Assembly: GCA_013360915.1 (NCBI GenBank)
Contig: JABWAT010000011.1
Coordinates: 1 to 64,000, forward strand
Direction of reading: 5' to 3'
Source: Bacteroidota bacterium
GTDB lineage: Bacteria; Bacteroidota; JABWAT01
Length of the DNA: 64,000 nt
Shown in pieces: positions 1-8,824 of the stretch. A program made the position numbers and the translations under genes. The notes beneath the pieces were generated by a model, which saw only the letters and a list, made by a program, of their open reading frames with translations, did no database searches and was not told the DNA's origin. Positions within the stretch are counted from its first letter, which is position 1. The number at the start of each line of letters is the position of its first letter.

Positions 1-1
1 C

Positions 2-2101
2 CAGGCTCACCTGATGTGGACAGATTTCGGTACCACCGGAGATCCTCCTGTTGTAGCCGGAACCAACCCTGCTGCTATTTACTACCTCGGACCTCAGATC
101 GAGTTAGAAGCTTATGAAAGCGGTGAACCAGGCGGAGCCCTGACTTTCATCGTGAACACTGCATTCGTTCAGGATATCGTTGATGCTGATTACGGCTCAA
201 CCGTTTCCATCCGAGGTGGTGGAATATTCGGTGATGGGTCTGAAGAAATGGCTCTGAAGCTGACCAATATCGGCGGGGATTACTGGAAAGGAACGATTGT
301 CACCGATCAGACCCAATCAGGTGGGACCGCTAAGATTGTGACTATAACAGAGACAGGAACGGGGGTGGATCCGGTTACGATTCCGGATTTTGCAATTACC
401 GGCAACAAAACCATCCGGTTGTTCACCTCCGGTCTTAAAACCACCTATACCGATCCCGTAACGGGTCTTGAACAAACCCGTGATATGAATTGGAATCCGC
501 TCGAAATTGCCAAGGGAGAGTCCAACAACATCGCCGTTCATTTTCGGGTGAATTTAAGTGGAAACGTTTATTTTTCTCGTGAAACAGCAGAAGTCTATGT
601 GCGTGGCTCCATACTGGATGACAGCTGGTCAGTGTTACCAGAAGGCCGTCTGTATCCTGAGGTGCGTCATGATGATCTGACGGGAGGGTATGAAGCCGAA
701 AAATTCTTTTATAGTCGTACGGTACTGGTTGATCCTTCTAAAGCCGGAAAAAATCTGGAGTATAAATTCACCTTCAACTCTGCTGGTTCAACCACCTGGG
801 AAGCAATTTCTAACCGGAAAGTAACCCTCTCTGGAAAAGACACCACCCTCGCATGGGTGTATTGGCCAGGCGGTGGAGACCCTTTTCCTCCTTCTACTGC
901 TACCTATGACATCAATTTCGAAGTGGACCTGTTCAATGCAATCAACACCAATGGATTTGATCCTGCAATCGATACCGTGGTTGTTCGTGCAGGTTACGCT
1001 GGTTCATCAGGTGAAATTCAAGAATTGACTCTGACAGCTCCATTATTCGGAACGGTCTATACGGGTACCATGGAAGATTTTGATGGATATAATAACCGGT
1101 ATGTTGCTTATCAATACTATAAAGTGAACGGAAGCCTGGACCAAGAAGAGTTCTATTTCGATAACTACGATGAAACCGGTATCATCACGGGTCCGAAGTT
1201 CCGGAAGATTCTGACACCGGCCGATACAGCCGGATTCCTGCTTGCTTCCGATCTTCTGGACGATGCAGTATCCACACACCGGATGCCATTCTTCAGGAAC
1301 TTCAATCCTGTCGGTGCAAATACCTCCCTTATTGTTGAGGCGGATCTGATGCCGGCCATATGTTTTGTGACCGTGGGTGAGGGTTCTCTGGAAGACCTGC
1401 ACGGAGGAAGTCTGGTGATAAATGCGGCCAACATTGCAGATTACCCAGTCTATATCAATGGTCCGGCCACGGGCGGTTGGGCGGATTGGGATTCGGTTTC
1501 CCTTGGAGACTCGCGCAGAATGAGTGATGATGGGATCACCAGGGGTGACAAAGTGGCCGGTGACAACATCTGGACCATTACACTTCAATTTGATGCATCA
1601 TCAACAATTTCGCAAGAATATAAACTGAGTATCGGGGGAGCTGATAATGAAGGCGGTTTCGGAAACAACCATGTGGCCAATCTATTTCCAAAGGATGTGA
1701 ATAACGTAAGTGTTCAATTCGGAGAAATTCATCCGTCGAGGTATGAGAATCCAGGAACAGGATACTGGGATTTTAGTGATCATATCGGTCCTTGCTCTCC
1801 AGGTGTTGGAGTTGATGATGATCCGGCGAAATCAATAAATGACTTCCTTCTTTTGCAAAACTACCCAAACCCATTCAATCCGAGCACGATGATTTCGTTC
1901 ACCGTTGCCAAGGCGGGTGTTGTTAACTTTACGGTTTACAATGTGCTGGGGCAGGAAGTGGCTGCCTTTGATGCTGAAGTGCCTTCTGCAGGTACACATC
2001 AGATTCCGTTCACTGCCCGGAATCTGGCGAGCGGCACTTATCTGGTTAAGTTACAGGTTGGAAACCATACCGATATCATCCGGATTCTGCTGACGAAATA
2101 A
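2..2101 (+). CDS. T9SS-secreted modular surface protein, paralogue 1 (5' partial)
   Basis: The reading frame is open to the left edge and shows no signal peptide, so the true start lies outside the window; 699 residues are visible. The N-terminal half matches the next gene, including the phrase VYVRGSILDDSWSVLPEG. The middle block (FEVDLFNAINTNGFDPA) is closer to the third gene. The last 80 residues are a T9SS type A sorting tail (QNYPNPFNPST, then YNVLGQEVA and SGTYLVKLQVG), which in this group directs export across the outer membrane and surface attachment. The beta-rich VxVRGS modules resemble starch-binding modules of extracellular amylases; that is inference, supported by the sugar importer and amylase downstream. 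The tail is identical to gene 2 except for one residue, pointing to recent gene conversion. Confidence 0.85.
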   Translation, partial: QAHLMWTDFGTTGDPPVVAGTNPAAIYYLGPQIELEAYESGEPGGALTFIVNTAFVQDIVDADYGSTVSIRGGGIFGDGSEEMALKLTNIGGDYWKGTIVTDQTQSGGTAKIVTITETGTGVDPVTIPDFAITGNKTIRLFTSGLKTTYTDPVTGLEQTRDMNWNPLEIAKGESNNIAVHFRVNLSGNVYFSRETAEVYVRGSILDDSWSVLPEGRLYPEVRHDDLTGGYEAEKFFYSRTVLVDPSKAGKNLEYKFTFNSAGSTTWEAISNRKVTLSGKDTTLAWVYWPGGGDPFPPSTATYDINFEVDLFNAINTNGFDPAIDTVVVRAGYAGSSGEIQELTLTAPLFGTVYTGTMEDFDGYNNRYVAYQYYKVNGSLDQEEFYFDNYDETGIITGPKFRKILTPADTAGFLLASDLLDDAVSTHRMPFFRNFNPVGANTSLIVEADLMPAICFVTVGEGSLEDLHGGSLVINAANIADYPVYINGPATGGWADWDSVSLGDSRRMSDDGITRGDKVAGDNIWTITLQFDASSTISQEYKLSIGGADNEGGFGNNHVANLFPKDVNNVSVQFGEIHPSRYENPGTGYWDFSDHIGPCSPGVGVDDDPAKSINDFLLLQNYPNPFNPSTMISFTVAKAGVVNFTVYNVLGQEVAAFDAEVPSAGTHQIPFTARNLASGTYLVKLQVGNHTDIIRILLTK

Positions 2102-2122
2102 CCCAAGGTTTTTTTCAAAAGA

Positions 2123-2160
2123 GGGCCTGGTTTCCGGAAGGGAACCGGGCCTTTTTATTT
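2123..2160 (+). terminator. Rho-independent terminator of cassette 1
   Basis: The arm GGCCTGGTTTCC pairs with GGGAACCGGGCC (two G-U pairs) and is followed by a run of T. Near-identical copies follow the second paralogue and occur again near 6547, where no gene is attached. Confidence 0.85.
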
Positions 2161-2279
2161 TAACCAGCCAGTCCCGTTAAGAGTGTTTGCACTGGAATCA
2201 CACCCGTCAAGAATCCTCAACCTGCCATCCCGACGGAAGCGGGGATCTGAGAACAACCCCATTCCGATTATAATTTTCC

Positions 2280-2308
2280 TTGTCATTCCGGACCTGCTTG
2301 TATCTTTT
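2280..2308 (+). promoter_or_regulatory. Candidate Bacteroidota-type promoter of cassette 2
   Basis: TTG at 2280-2282, an 18-base spacer, then TATCTTTT at 2301-2308, close to the TAnnTTTG -7 element. It lies about 70 bases upstream of the start at 2380. The surrounding 20 bases recur upstream of the third paralogue, so the promoter was duplicated with the gene. Confidence 0.5.
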
Positions 2309-2379
2309 GTTCCAAACCCTTACCTTTTCTTAAGGATAATGTATTCTCTGACTTACATCTGATACCCGATGGAGGTTGT

Positions 2380-4476
2380 ATGAAAAAAACAGTGGTTTCG
2401 CTTCTGGTTGTCTTACTGGTAACTCCATTCATTTATACGTTAAACGCCCGTACAACCCCTTCTTTAACGAATCTGGTTGGACAGATGGGTGACAGCTCAG
2501 TGATCACCTTTATCGTAAACACGGCTTTTGTACAGGATACCGTCTCTGATTTTTACAAAAACACTGTTTCCATCCGTGGCAGTGGCATTTTCGGTGACTG
2601 GTCCTATGACGAGGGTGTAAAGCTGACCAACATTGGCGGTGACTACTGGATGGGAACCCTGACAACCGATCAAAATAATTCAGGTGGAGCGGCTAAGGTG
2701 GTAACTTCAACCAACAGTGGCACTGGCTGGGATCGCGTTGAGATCGCTCCATTCGATATTGAAGGTGATGAAACCATTGAAATCTTCACATCCGGACTGA
2801 AAGTAAACTATCCGGATCCTGTTACAGGTGACACCATCACCCGTGGAATTGACTGGAATCCGCTTGAAATTGCCAAGGGAGAAACCAACAACATCGCTGT
2901 TCACTTCCGTGTTAATTTCGAAGACCTGCAGACTTTTCCAAGAAACACCGCAGAAGTGTATGTGCGTGGTTCCATGCTGGATGACAGCTGGTCGGTTTTA
3001 CCAGAAGGACGTCTGTATCCGGAAGTCCGTCATGATGACCTCTGTTGCGGCGCTGGAATTTATGAAGCTGACAAGCATTTCTACAGCCGTACCGTTCTGG
3101 TAGATCCATCCAAAGCCGGAAAAAATCTGGAATATAAATTCACCTTCAACTCTGCTGGTTCAACCACCTGGGAAGAAATTTCTAACCGGAAGGTAACCCT
3201 CTCTGGTAACGATACCACTCTTGCCTGGGTATGGTGGAACAATCAACGCGTAATTTGCATTTGCGAGCCAGCTATTTATGACATCAATTTCGAGGTGGAT
3301 CTTTTTAATGCCATCAATACCAATGGGTTTGACCCTGCAAAAGACAATGTGGTTGTTCGTGCCGGATATGCAGCCTCAGGACCAAAAATTCAGGAAGTAC
3401 AACTGGATGCCCCCCTTTTTGGTACCGTTTATAACGGGACACTCGAAGCGTTCGAGGGGGTTCCCAACAAATACGTAGCCTACAAATATTTGAGAATACG
3501 GGATGGGGTGGAGCAGGAAGAGTATTATTACGATTTCCTTGATGAAACCGGTACCACCACAGGTCCGAAGTACCGGAAAATTTCCACTCCTGTAGATACC
3601 TCTGGCATTCTGATTGCTTCCGATCTTCTGGATGATCCCATATCCACTCATCGGACTCCATTCTTTAGAAATACCGATTCGGTCGGAGTGCCCACCATCC
3701 TACGGATAGAAGCTGACATGCGATCGGCTCATTATACCACCAAAACACTGGGAGGCGAGCTTAATGACATTCTGGGAGGTCCCCTGAAGGTGACGGCCGC
3801 CAATATTGATACCCTCCCTGTTTTCATTCATGGTCCGGCATCCAGATGGGGGTGGTGGCTTTTATCCATGACACCCTGGTACCCGGATAGCGTTCAGCTG
3901 TTTGATGACGGAGTTACCTATGGGGATGCAGTGGCCGGTGATCTGATTTACACCATTGAAATTCCTAAAAACGCAACGAGTCAGATATCTCAGGAGTTTC
4001 AACTGAGTATCGGATACGCTGCAAATGAAACAGGACTTACTTTCAACCACGTGGCGAATCTGTTTGCAAAACCTCTGAATGTTCACCGTGTTCAGTTTGG
4101 GGTGACGGACCCTAACCGGTATTTCATCCCCGATAAGGGATCGTGGTTTCTGACTTGTGAAAGCGGAAACGGATTCTGTGTAGGTGTCGAAAATGAGACA
4201 AATAAAGAAGTTACCGGATTCCGGTTGCAGCAAAACTACCCAAATCCATTCAATCCGAGCACGATGATTCCGTTTACCGTTGCCAAGGCGGGTGTTGTTA
4301 ACTTTACGGTTTACAATGTGCTGGGGCAGGAAGTGGCGGCCTTTGATGCTGAAGTACCTTCTGCTGGAACACATCAGATTCCGTTCACCGCCCGGAATCT
4401 GGCAAGCGGAACTTATCTGGTGAAATTGCAGGTGGGAAACCATACCGATATCATCCGGATTCTGCTGACGAAATAA
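2380..4476 (+). CDS. T9SS-secreted modular surface protein, paralogue 2
   Basis: A 698-residue exported protein. The start is fixed by GGAGG at 2371-2375 and by a typical signal peptide (MKKTVVSLLVVLLVTPF, cleavage near residue 24). Three beta-rich blocks follow: residues about 40-180 (TFIVNTAFVQDTV), 185-290 (VYVRGSMLDDSW) and 300-420 (FEVDLFNAINTNGFDPA). A less similar region and an 80-residue T9SS tail (QNYPNPFNPSTMIPFTV) complete it. The repeated FxVxxxN...VxVRGS pattern resembles carbohydrate-binding modules of secreted amylases, so a role in binding alpha-glucan at the surface is plausible but unproven. It carries its own promoter and terminator, so it is probably transcribed alone. Confidence 0.85.
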   Translation: MKKTVVSLLVVLLVTPFIYTLNARTTPSLTNLVGQMGDSSVITFIVNTAFVQDTVSDFYKNTVSIRGSGIFGDWSYDEGVKLTNIGGDYWMGTLTTDQNNSGGAAKVVTSTNSGTGWDRVEIAPFDIEGDETIEIFTSGLKVNYPDPVTGDTITRGIDWNPLEIAKGETNNIAVHFRVNFEDLQTFPRNTAEVYVRGSMLDDSWSVLPEGRLYPEVRHDDLCCGAGIYEADKHFYSRTVLVDPSKAGKNLEYKFTFNSAGSTTWEEISNRKVTLSGNDTTLAWVWWNNQRVICICEPAIYDINFEVDLFNAINTNGFDPAKDNVVVRAGYAASGPKIQEVQLDAPLFGTVYNGTLEAFEGVPNKYVAYKYLRIRDGVEQEEYYYDFLDETGTTTGPKYRKISTPVDTSGILIASDLLDDPISTHRTPFFRNTDSVGVPTILRIEADMRSAHYTTKTLGGELNDILGGPLKVTAANIDTLPVFIHGPASRWGWWLLSMTPWYPDSVQLFDDGVTYGDAVAGDLIYTIEIPKNATSQISQEFQLSIGYAANETGLTFNHVANLFAKPLNVHRVQFGVTDPNRYFIPDKGSWFLTCESGNGFCVGVENETNKEVTGFRLQQNYPNPFNPSTMIPFTVAKAGVVNFTVYNVLGQEVAAFDAEVPSAGTHQIPFTARNLASGTYLVKLQVGNHTDIIRILLTK

Positions 4477-4500
4477 CCCAAAGGGTTTTTTCAAAGGAGG

Positions 4501-4535
4501 GCCTGATTTCCGGAAGGGAACCGGGCTTTTTTATT
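4501..4535 (+). terminator. Rho-independent terminator of cassette 2
   Basis: GCCTGATTTCC pairs with GGGAACCGGGC (one mismatch) and is followed by T-rich sequence. It is a diverged copy of the hairpin at 2123. Confidence 0.8.
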
Positions 4536-4674
4536 TTAACCATCCAGTCCCGTTAAGAGTGTTTGCACTGGAATCACCTCAATCATGAATCATCAACCTG
4601 CCATCCCTAAGAAAGTCGGAATCTGGGAATAAAACCGATGCAATTCCAGTTTTTTTCCATTCCGGACCTGCTTG

Positions 4675-4682
4675 TATCTTTC
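4675..4682 (+). promoter_or_regulatory. Candidate -7 element of cassette 3
   Basis: TATCTTTC sits in the same duplicated context (CATTCCGGACCTGCTTG) as the -7 element at 2301, about 70 bases before the start at 4754. It differs from TAnnTTTG only at the last base. Confidence 0.4.
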
Positions 4683-4753
4683 CCTATAATTGATTACCTT
4701 TTTTTAAGAAATTGTTTCCCCGGTATCGTAATTCCATTTCTTACGGAGGTTTT

Positions 4754-5995
4754 ATGAGGCGACTGATCCCATCTTCACTGCTTCTTCTCATCTCAGTTGC
4801 CTCATTTGCAGGAAACGATGTTCTTCTAAACTTCTCCCAACCTCCTGATTCTGCCGTCTATGATATATTTTTCGAAGTAGACCTGTTCAATGCCATTAAC
4901 ACCAATGGGTTTGATCCTGCAACCGATACTGTGGTTGTTCGTGCAGGTTACGCTGGTTCATCAGGGGAAATTCAAGAATTGACTCTGAAGGCTCCCTTAT
5001 TCGGAACTGTCTATACGGGTACCATGGAAGATTTCGCTGGTATTGAAAACAAGTATGTTGCATACAAGTACTACAAAGTGAACGGCAACCTGGATCAGGA
5101 AGAATTTTACTTTGACAACTTCGATGAAACCGGTACTATTACAGGTTCGGCTTATCGTAAAATTCTAACTCCCGATGAAAAATCGGGTACATTGAATGCT
5201 TCCGATCTACTGGAAGATGCAGTCTCATCCCACCGGATGCCGTATTTCAGGAATACCAACCCGGTTGGTGTTGCCACCTCGCTGGTTATTAAAGTTGACA
5301 TGTCGATGGCCATAAATTTCCTGGAAAATCTGAACGGAACGCTCGATGATGTTTCCGGTGGTTCATTGGTCATCACAAAAGCCAATTATAAAGAATACCC
5401 GATCTACATCAACGGACCTGCCACAGGAGGGTGGGTACCATGGAATCAGGATTCGTTGGGAGAAAACCGCCGGATGAGTGATGATGGAACCACCAAGGGA
5501 GACGAAGTGGCTGGTGATAGTATCTGGACCATCACCTTAACCTACGAAGCTTCCGACTTTTCCGGTCAGGAGTACAAATTCAGTATCGGGGGTGCTGATA
5601 ACGAAGCTGGTAATGGAAACCACCATCTCACAAACCTTGCAGCTAAAGAGGTTAACACTGTTACCAATTGGTTCGGTGATATCGAACCTTCGCGTTACAA
5701 TGCCGTCGCAGACCAAAATCCTGGTGCTCCTCATGAAGTCCGGTTGCTGCCAAACTATCCGAATCCATTCAATCCGAGCACGATGATTCCTTTCACCGTT
5801 GCCAAGGCGGGAATTGTGAACTTTACAGTTTACAATGTGCTGGGGCAGGTGGTTTCAACCTTCAATTATGACGCTAAATCTGCAGGTCTGCACTCGGTTA
5901 ACTTCCAGGCTAACAACCTGGCAACCGGTTCTTACCTGGTTAAGATGACTGCCGGCAATTTCAACAAGACCATCAAGATGGTATTCGCGAAATAA
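4754..5995 (+). CDS. T9SS-secreted modular surface protein, paralogue 3 (short form)
   Basis: A 413-residue protein. The start at 4754 is preferred over an in-frame ATG at 4712 because GGAGG at 4745-4749 is well spaced and the product then begins with a signal peptide (MRRLIPSSLLLLISVASFAG). It lacks the first two modules of paralogues 1 and 2 and begins at the FEVDLFNAINTNGFDPA block, which is almost identical to paralogue 1. The T9SS tail starts at NYPNPFNPSTMIPFTV; its last 45 residues differ from the other two copies (for example GQVVSTFNYDAKSAG). It is therefore either a deletion derivative or the ancestral short form of the family. Confidence 0.85.
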   Translation: MRRLIPSSLLLLISVASFAGNDVLLNFSQPPDSAVYDIFFEVDLFNAINTNGFDPATDTVVVRAGYAGSSGEIQELTLKAPLFGTVYTGTMEDFAGIENKYVAYKYYKVNGNLDQEEFYFDNFDETGTITGSAYRKILTPDEKSGTLNASDLLEDAVSSHRMPYFRNTNPVGVATSLVIKVDMSMAINFLENLNGTLDDVSGGSLVITKANYKEYPIYINGPATGGWVPWNQDSLGENRRMSDDGTTKGDEVAGDSIWTITLTYEASDFSGQEYKFSIGGADNEAGNGNHHLTNLAAKEVNTVTNWFGDIEPSRYNAVADQNPGAPHEVRLLPNYPNPFNPSTMIPFTVAKAGIVNFTVYNVLGQVVSTFNYDAKSAGLHSVNFQANNLATGSYLVKMTAGNFNKTIKMVFAK

Positions 5996-6020
5996 GCCAA
6001 CCGGGGTTTAACCCTCTTAA

Positions 6021-6056
6021 AGCCGGATTCCTGCAAGGGGATCCGGCTTTTTTTTT
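6021..6056 (+). terminator. Rho-independent terminator of cassette 3
   Basis: AGCCGGAT (6021-6028) pairs perfectly with ATCCGGCT (6041-6048), followed by a long T run. Its sequence is unrelated to the hairpins after paralogues 1 and 2. Confidence 0.85.
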
Positions 6057-6120
6057 GCACTACTTTTACTCCATGGGGTTTTATTTTTCAATGGTTCTAT
6101 TGGCTTGATATGAATGAATT

Positions 6121-6462
6121 TCAACCACATAGTGGAGAAATCATATCAGTCAACTGGTTAAAGATGTCAGGGCTACGCCCCTTAAATACAAACCACGATA
6201 TTGCCGAATAACAATGATTTCAATGTTTCACTACGGAGATGTCAGGGCTACGCCCCTTAAAAGGCAAATTCCAATGGCAGAACCTCCCATATTTTCAAGG
6301 AAACGTTCATGAAAACCAGAGAAGATCAGGTCAATGAAGGAATTTGAGCCACGTAGTGGTGACATCTTCGTAGCACGGAAGTGCATACAGGAAGCATTGA
6401 GCCACGTAGCGGTGACATCTCATCAGACAGTTGGTAAAAGATGTCAGGGCTTCGCCTCTGAT
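6121..6462 (+). repeat. Cluster of REP-like palindromic repeats in both orientations
   Basis: This is the main content of the 665-base gene-free stretch 5996-6660. Forward units read GATGTCAGGGCTACGCCCCT at 6163 and 6238, with a diverged one at 6440. Reverse units (GAGCCACGTAGTGGTGACATC type) lie at 6346-6366 and 6399-6419, with a degenerate one near 6123-6140. Each unit holds a short hairpin with a TAC/GTA core (GGGC-TAC-GCCC or CCAC-GTA-GTGG). Two pairs (6123-6182 and 6399-6462) form reverse-spacer-forward composites with alignable spacers, like REPIN/BIME elements. No REP-associated transposase is present in the window. Confidence 0.65.
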
Positions 6463-6485
6463 AATAGAAAACTCAGAACCTGAAA

Positions 6486-6583
6486 ATCATCCGGGTTCCG
6501 CCTGTTGCGATTGACGAAATAACACAAAGGTTTTTTTTTCAAAAGAGGGCCTGGTTTCCGGAAGGGAACCGGGCCTTTTTTAT
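6486..6583 (+). pseudogene. Orphan 3' end and terminator of a lost fourth paralogue
   Basis: The segment aligns with the end of paralogues 1 and 2: ATCATCCGG, then TGACGAAATAAC with the stop TAA at 6520-6522, then AAAGG, a T run and the same GGCCTGGTTTCC / GGGAACCGGGCC hairpin (6548-6575) with T tail. No reading frame leads into it. It looks like what remains after a fourth cassette was deleted, with REP-like repeats now immediately upstream. The hairpin could still act as a terminator for read-through from the left. Confidence 0.7.
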
Positions 6584-6647
6584 TTAGTCCCGATACCTGT
6601 GGTTTCCTGCCGGATTGAGTTGACCGATGCGGTTCTTTTTGATATTT

Positions 6648-6655
6648 TACCTTTT
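6648..6655 (+). promoter_or_regulatory. Candidate -7 element of the sugar importer operon
   Basis: TACCTTTT ends five bases before the ATG at 6661, the same spacing seen at several other genes here. No convincing upstream element was found. Confidence 0.3.
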
Positions 6656-6660
6656 TTTAC

Positions 6661-7923
6661 ATGGGATACACAATGACCCGGGTTTTACTGGCACTTGTTC
6701 TGGTAGTAAGCATGGCCGGCTGTGTGCGCCACAGTCCGAACCGAATCATCATCTGGAATCAGATGCAGCCCATGGAACGGGATATTCTGGATAAACATCT
6801 GGCCTTGTTTGGTCAGAAATATCCTGACTGGGAATTTAAGCAACTCTATTATGAAACCGAGGAACTCAGAACCAATTATCTGATCGCCGCTCTCGGTGGC
6901 AGTGGTCCGACCATGATCCACGGTCCATCCGACCAGATTCCCCCCATGCTGGAACTGGACGTGCTTCGGCCCATGGAAGACTTGTTTGATTCGTCCTTCC
7001 TGTCATTGTTCATCGATACCACCGTCAATACACTGACATGGCTGAAAAATCCGCGATCGGGTGAAACGCATCTGTACCAGATTGCCGATCAGGTGGGCAA
7101 TCACCTTTGTCTGATTTACAACAAGAAACTGATCGCCACGCCTCCCGATTCTCTGAGTGAATTGCTGGAACTCTCGAAACGAATGACTATCGATCAGGAT
7201 GGGGATGGCCGTCCTGAGCAGTATGGCATTGTGTGGAATTACATCGAACCCTACTTCTTCTTTCCGTTTTTTACCGGTTACGGCGGACGGATTTTTGATG
7301 AAAACCGGAATCCGCAACTGAACTCACAGGCTGCCATTGAATCCATCCGGCTGATTGATGCCATGCGGAACACGTACCGGATCATTCCGCTGGAAAGCAA
7401 TTACGATCTGGCCAAGTCGATGTTTAAAGAAGGCCGGTCAGCGATGATCATTGACGGACCGTGGTCATGGGGAGATTACATCAAATCGGGAATGGATATC
7501 GGCATTGCGCGGATCCCTTACATTGAAAGCAGCGGAAAATGGCCGGCCCCGATTGTGGCCACCCGGGGTTACAGCCTTAATCCGAACATGACACCCGAGC
7601 AGACCGAGAAGGCAGTGGAACTGTTGAAATATCTGAACAGCCCTGAGGTTCAACTCGAAATGTCGCTGGCGAATTTTACCATTCCATCCAGGAAGGAAGC
7701 CTTTTTCTCTCCCGAGATACAGAACAACCCCATTATGAAAGCCTCTATCGACCAGATTTCGGTGGGGACCCCCATGCCGCTGATCACAGAAATCCGGGCG
7801 GTCTGGGATGGCATGCGGCCGGGCTATCAGAGTATATTCGGGAATCCGCCCAACACGCCGGAAAAAGCAGCGGAAATGATGCAGGAACGGACGACCACCC
7901 TAATCAAGGATTTCAGGAAATAA
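6661..7923 (+). CDS. Sugar ABC transporter substrate-binding lipoprotein (MalE-like)
   Basis: A 420-residue solute-binding protein of the maltose/multiple-sugar family. The N-terminus is a lipoprotein signal with lipobox SMAGC (Cys21), so it is anchored in the periplasm. Family features include NRIIIWNQMQP at the start of the mature domain, the hinge region with YNKKLIATPPDSLSEL, a GRSAMIIDGPWSW segment and a C-terminal helix set. The ATG at 6661 is kept because the -7 element lies five bases before it; an alternative start at 6673 would shorten the signal by four residues. Two permease genes follow directly. The amylase downstream suggests maltodextrins as substrate, but this is inferred from context. 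Confidence 0.9.
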   Translation: MGYTMTRVLLALVLVVSMAGCVRHSPNRIIIWNQMQPMERDILDKHLALFGQKYPDWEFKQLYYETEELRTNYLIAALGGSGPTMIHGPSDQIPPMLELDVLRPMEDLFDSSFLSLFIDTTVNTLTWLKNPRSGETHLYQIADQVGNHLCLIYNKKLIATPPDSLSELLELSKRMTIDQDGDGRPEQYGIVWNYIEPYFFFPFFTGYGGRIFDENRNPQLNSQAAIESIRLIDAMRNTYRIIPLESNYDLAKSMFKEGRSAMIIDGPWSWGDYIKSGMDIGIARIPYIESSGKWPAPIVATRGYSLNPNMTPEQTEKAVELLKYLNSPEVQLEMSLANFTIPSRKEAFFSPEIQNNPIMKASIDQISVGTPMPLITEIRAVWDGMRPGYQSIFGNPPNTPEKAAEMMQERTTTLIKDFRK

Positions 7924-7924
7924 T

Positions 7925-8824
7925 ATGAAACCTGGCATTTCCCTCACCAACGATCCGAAACGGCTGGCGTATCTGTACATCTTCCCGGCATTGCTTGTTA
8001 TGGCTCTGGTCATTGTCGGTCCGTTCCTGTACAATCTGGTGGTGTCCTTCTCGAACATGAACCTGATGAATTTCCGGGACTGGAAACTGACCGGAATCGA
8101 CAACTATCTGGAAGTGTTCACCGACCGGTATTTCTGGTACTTTTTCTTCAAAACCATCCTGTGGACGGTGCTGAACGTAACCGTTCACGTGGCCTTTGGG
8201 ATTTTCCTCGCCATTCTGATGAATCAGTACCTGGTGGGAAAAAACATCTTCCGCATTCTGATCATCCTTCCCTGGGCCGTCCCGCAGTACATCACGGCCC
8301 TTACCTGGCGGGGCATGTTCAATTACGAATACGGAGCGATCAACCTGATTCTGGAAACACTCGGCATGGGTCCGGTTCAATGGCTGGGAAGTGAGTGGGG
8401 CGCCTTTTTTGCGGCGCTGATGACCAACATCTGGCTGGGCATTCCGTTTATGATGATTGTGGCGCTGGGTGGGCTTCAGTCGATTCCCAATGATTTATAT
8501 GAAGCCGCCGAAATTGACGGAGCCAGCAAGTGGTTTCAATTCTGGAATATCACGCTGCCATTGCTACGGCCGGTGATGGTCCCGGCTATTACGCTGGGTG
8601 TCATCTGGACCTTTAACAATTTCAACGTCGTCTGGCTGGTGTCCGATGGAGGAAAACCATCGGATTCGACCCACATTCTGGTGAGCTGGGTGTATAAGGT
8701 TGGTCTGAACTATTTCCGGATTGGCTATGCGGCTGCGTTCAGCATGGTCATTTTCGGATTGCTGCTGATTTTCGGATGGAATTACATTAAACGGACACGC
8801 GGAACGGAGAGTGTGTACGAATGA
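7925..8824 (+). CDS. Sugar ABC transporter permease (MalF/UgpA type)
   Basis: A 299-residue inner-membrane permease with about six transmembrane segments. The EAA loop (YEAAEIDGASKWFQFW, near residue 192), which contacts the ATPase, is intact. The gene starts one base after the binding-protein stop. It overlaps the next permease by four bases (ATGA), so the three genes are one operon. It lacks the long periplasmic insert of enterobacterial MalF, as is usual for the MsmF/UgpA type. Confidence 0.93.
   Translation: MKPGISLTNDPKRLAYLYIFPALLVMALVIVGPFLYNLVVSFSNMNLMNFRDWKLTGIDNYLEVFTDRYFWYFFFKTILWTVLNVTVHVAFGIFLAILMNQYLVGKNIFRILIILPWAVPQYITALTWRGMFNYEYGAINLILETLGMGPVQWLGSEWGAFFAALMTNIWLGIPFMMIVALGGLQSIPNDLYEAAEIDGASKWFQFWNITLPLLRPVMVPAITLGVIWTFNNFNVVWLVSDGGKPSDSTHILVSWVYKVGLNYFRIGYAAAFSMVIFGLLLIFGWNYIKRTRGTESVYE

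Noticed and set aside
1043-1588. Minus-strand open frame inside paralogue 1
   Set aside because: Overlaps a conserved family protein and has no counterpart in paralogues 2 and 3 beyond base similarity.
6121-6462. Possible CRISPR array
   Set aside because: Units occur in both orientations with irregular spacing and no leader or cas gene.
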